DNA of 64,000 nt from an uncultured Lachnospiraceae bacterium. Its GTDB lineage: Bacteria; Bacillota; Clostridia; Lachnospirales; Lachnospiraceae. The position numbers and the translations under genes were made by a program. Of the stretch, positions 62,935-64,000 are shown piece after piece; position 1 is the first letter of the stretch; the number at the start of each line of letters is the position of its first letter. Under the pieces are notes generated by a model. That model saw nothing but the letters and a program-made list of their open reading frames with translations. It was not told where the DNA came from and ran no database searches. Location: the NCBI GenBank assembly GCA_947174495.1, contig CAMWJC010000006.1, forward strand, positions 1 to 64,000, read 5' to 3'.

Positions 62935-63294
62935 ATGGTTCCGAAAATATTTGAGAGTGAGTATCGTTTTTGCGAAATCTTATGGGAGAATGAGCCCGTA
63001 TCCAGCAGTGAGCTGGCAAAGTTGTGCAATGAGAGACTGGAATGGAAAAAGTCTACTACCTATACGGTGATCAAGAGACTTACGGAGCGGGGAGTGATCA
63101 AGTCGGAAAATGCAATCGTCACATCGCTGGTATCCAGAGAAGAGGTACTGGCCCAGGAAAGCGCTGATATTGTGGAAAAAAGTTTTGATGGATCACTGCC
63201 TGCTTTTATAGCGGCGTTTACGAAAAGGAAAAACCTCAGTAGTCAGGAGATTGAAGAAATTCAACAAATTATTGACAGGTATAAGGAACAGTAA
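62935..63294 (+). CDS. blaI: BlaI/MecI family transcriptional repressor
   Basis: This 119-residue winged-helix repressor has FCEILWENEPVSSSELAKLC and STTYTVIKRLTERGVI as recognition region, and a C-terminal dimerisation part. The usual family cleavage site cannot be placed with certainty. AGGGAGGAAG stands before the ATG at 62935; earlier in-frame ATGs exist at 62872 and 62905. It is followed by an M56 metallopeptidase gene, the BlaR1-type sensor. It is most likely autoregulated through the two operators upstream. Confidence 0.9.
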   Translation: MVPKIFESEYRFCEILWENEPVSSSELAKLCNERLEWKKSTTYTVIKRLTERGVIKSENAIVTSLVSREEVLAQESADIVEKSFDGSLPAFIAAFTKRKNLSSQEIEEIQQIIDRYKEQ

Positions 63295-63320
63295 AAGCGG
63301 GGGCGCAGGGAGGGAATCAT

Positions 63321-64000
63321 ATGGGGGAAATTTTCCGGCAGATATTGAATTTAAGCATAACAGGAAATTTTTTGATGGCAGCAGTTATCGTGGTGAGGTT
63401 TCTTTTGCAAAAAGGTTCACGGAATATGATCTGCATTTTGTGGATTTTGGTGGGAATCCGTCTTCTGCTTCCTGTTTCTATCGAGTCTGCGTTTGGAGTC
63501 GTTCCGGCAGGGGAGACTGTTAAGTATAGCGCATGGCAGGACGAAGTTCCGGTTGTGGATACCGGGGTTGAGATAATTGATAACGCCGTTAACAGGCAGA
63601 TTCTGACAAGCTATACGGCAGGAGAAAATGAAAGCAGTTTGACAGTTTGGGATATGTGTTCATACATATGGATAGCCGGGATGCTTCTTTTGGCAGGATA
63701 TCTTGTTTTAAGCTGGCATGGTCTTAAGAAAAGGGTGAGGATGGCGGTACCGGATTATCGGTGCGGGGAAAAGGTTTATCTTTGTGATGACATCCCTTCT
63801 CCCTTTTTAATGGGAATTGTACGGCCCCGTATTTACCTGCCCCGGGGAATGTCAGAAGATGCAATTCCTTACGTGGTTGCGCATGAAACAGCACATAAAG
63901 CGAGAAGGGATTATCTGACCAAGTGGATTGCAAGTCTGTTTTTGATTGTTTACTGGTTCAATCCTTTGATTTGGCTCTCTTATGTTTTACTTTCCAGGGA
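63321..64000 (+). CDS. M56 (BlaR1-type) membrane metallopeptidase, 3' end outside window
   Basis: The frame runs from ATG 63321 to the window end (226 codons) with no stop. Transmembrane helices lie near residues 10-25, 32-48, 114-132 and 198-218, with a soluble part between the second and third. A zinc motif HETAH occurs at VVAHETAHKARRDY near residue 193. GGGAGGGAATC precedes the ATG. In BlaR1/MecR1 systems such a protease senses a cell-wall signal (beta-lactam in known cases) and cleaves BlaI. The sensor domain of this protein is beyond the window, so its signal is unknown. Confidence 0.9.
   Translation, partial: MGEIFRQILNLSITGNFLMAAVIVVRFLLQKGSRNMICILWILVGIRLLLPVSIESAFGVVPAGETVKYSAWQDEVPVVDTGVEIIDNAVNRQILTSYTAGENESSLTVWDMCSYIWIAGMLLLAGYLVLSWHGLKKRVRMAVPDYRCGEKVYLCDDIPSPFLMGIVRPRIYLPRGMSEDAIPYVVAHETAHKARRDYLTKWIASLFLIVYWFNPLIWLSYVLLSR

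Noticed and set aside
63251-63523. A 90-residue frame overlapping the blaI end
   Set aside because: It is out of frame with the M56 gene starting at 63321, whose reading frame is open to the window end and carries the HETAH motif.

Overview
The window looks like chromosome from a low-to-mid G+C clostridial Firmicute, most likely a Lachnospiraceae-type gut anaerobe. The support is gene content and order: ireB-ruvX-DUF1292-(fur)-rnj-ylbF-mltG-trmR-trhP, ftsEX-envC-ctpA-uvrBA, mbl-flhO-flhP, cdaA-cdaR-glmM and a type III glutamine synthetase. It also has purine-rich Shine-Dalgarno sites, several TTG/GTG starts and TTGACA/TATAAT promoters. No prophage, insertion sequence, integrase, rRNA or CRISPR array was seen. 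One tRNA (Gln, CUG) is present.

Layout. 1-2.3 kb: the end of one half and the whole second half of a heterodimeric ABC exporter. 2.3-8.6 kb (minus strand): a SWIM/SNF2 helicase, then an ECF-like sigma factor fused to a roughly 375-residue winged-helix-containing domain, then a stand-alone tandem duplicate of that domain. This is the least explained part of the window. 8.7-15.6 kb: MATE transporter, aldo/keto reductase, prmA, rsmE, cysteine desulfurase and thiI. 15.6-23 kb: a Crh-like HPr homologue, mtaB, and a housekeeping cluster around RNase J that contains a decayed fur gene. 23-30 kb: glnN with a possible attenuator, a protease-like protein of unknown role, tRNA-Gln, a secreted four-repeat protein, acyl-ACP thioesterase, cvfB and a CPBP membrane protease. 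30-41 kb: a YjfB-like protein, a PucR-type regulator, ftsE-ftsX-envC-like-S41 protease, then uvrB-uvrA.

41-57 kb: mbl-flhO-flhP-flgJ(N) as a unit enclosed by two related terminators, then recD2-comFC-yvyF, two unknown membrane proteins, and cdaA-cdaR-glmM (c-di-AMP synthesis linked to cell-wall precursor synthesis). HPr and leuA follow, then, in the opposite direction, two tandem DUF3048 lipoproteins. 57-64 kb: surface-sugar genes (rfbD, YuiD-like, gmd, a polytopic membrane protein, fcl), probably for rhamnose and GDP-L-fucose based glycans. The window ends with a BlaI/M56 (BlaR1-type) sensor pair behind a promoter with two palindromic operators.

The most notable observations are the sigma-domain fusion with a ribosome-binding site embedded before its second half and a tandem duplicate of that half; the decayed fur gene; the Crh-like HPr; the MltG-like protein without a catalytic domain; a post-stop-codon repeat family with core TTTGCGAG; and a possible terminator/antiterminator in the glnN leader. 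Starts were chosen by Shine-Dalgarno position and family N-termini. No database search or structure prediction was run, so family names rest on recognised motifs and context.
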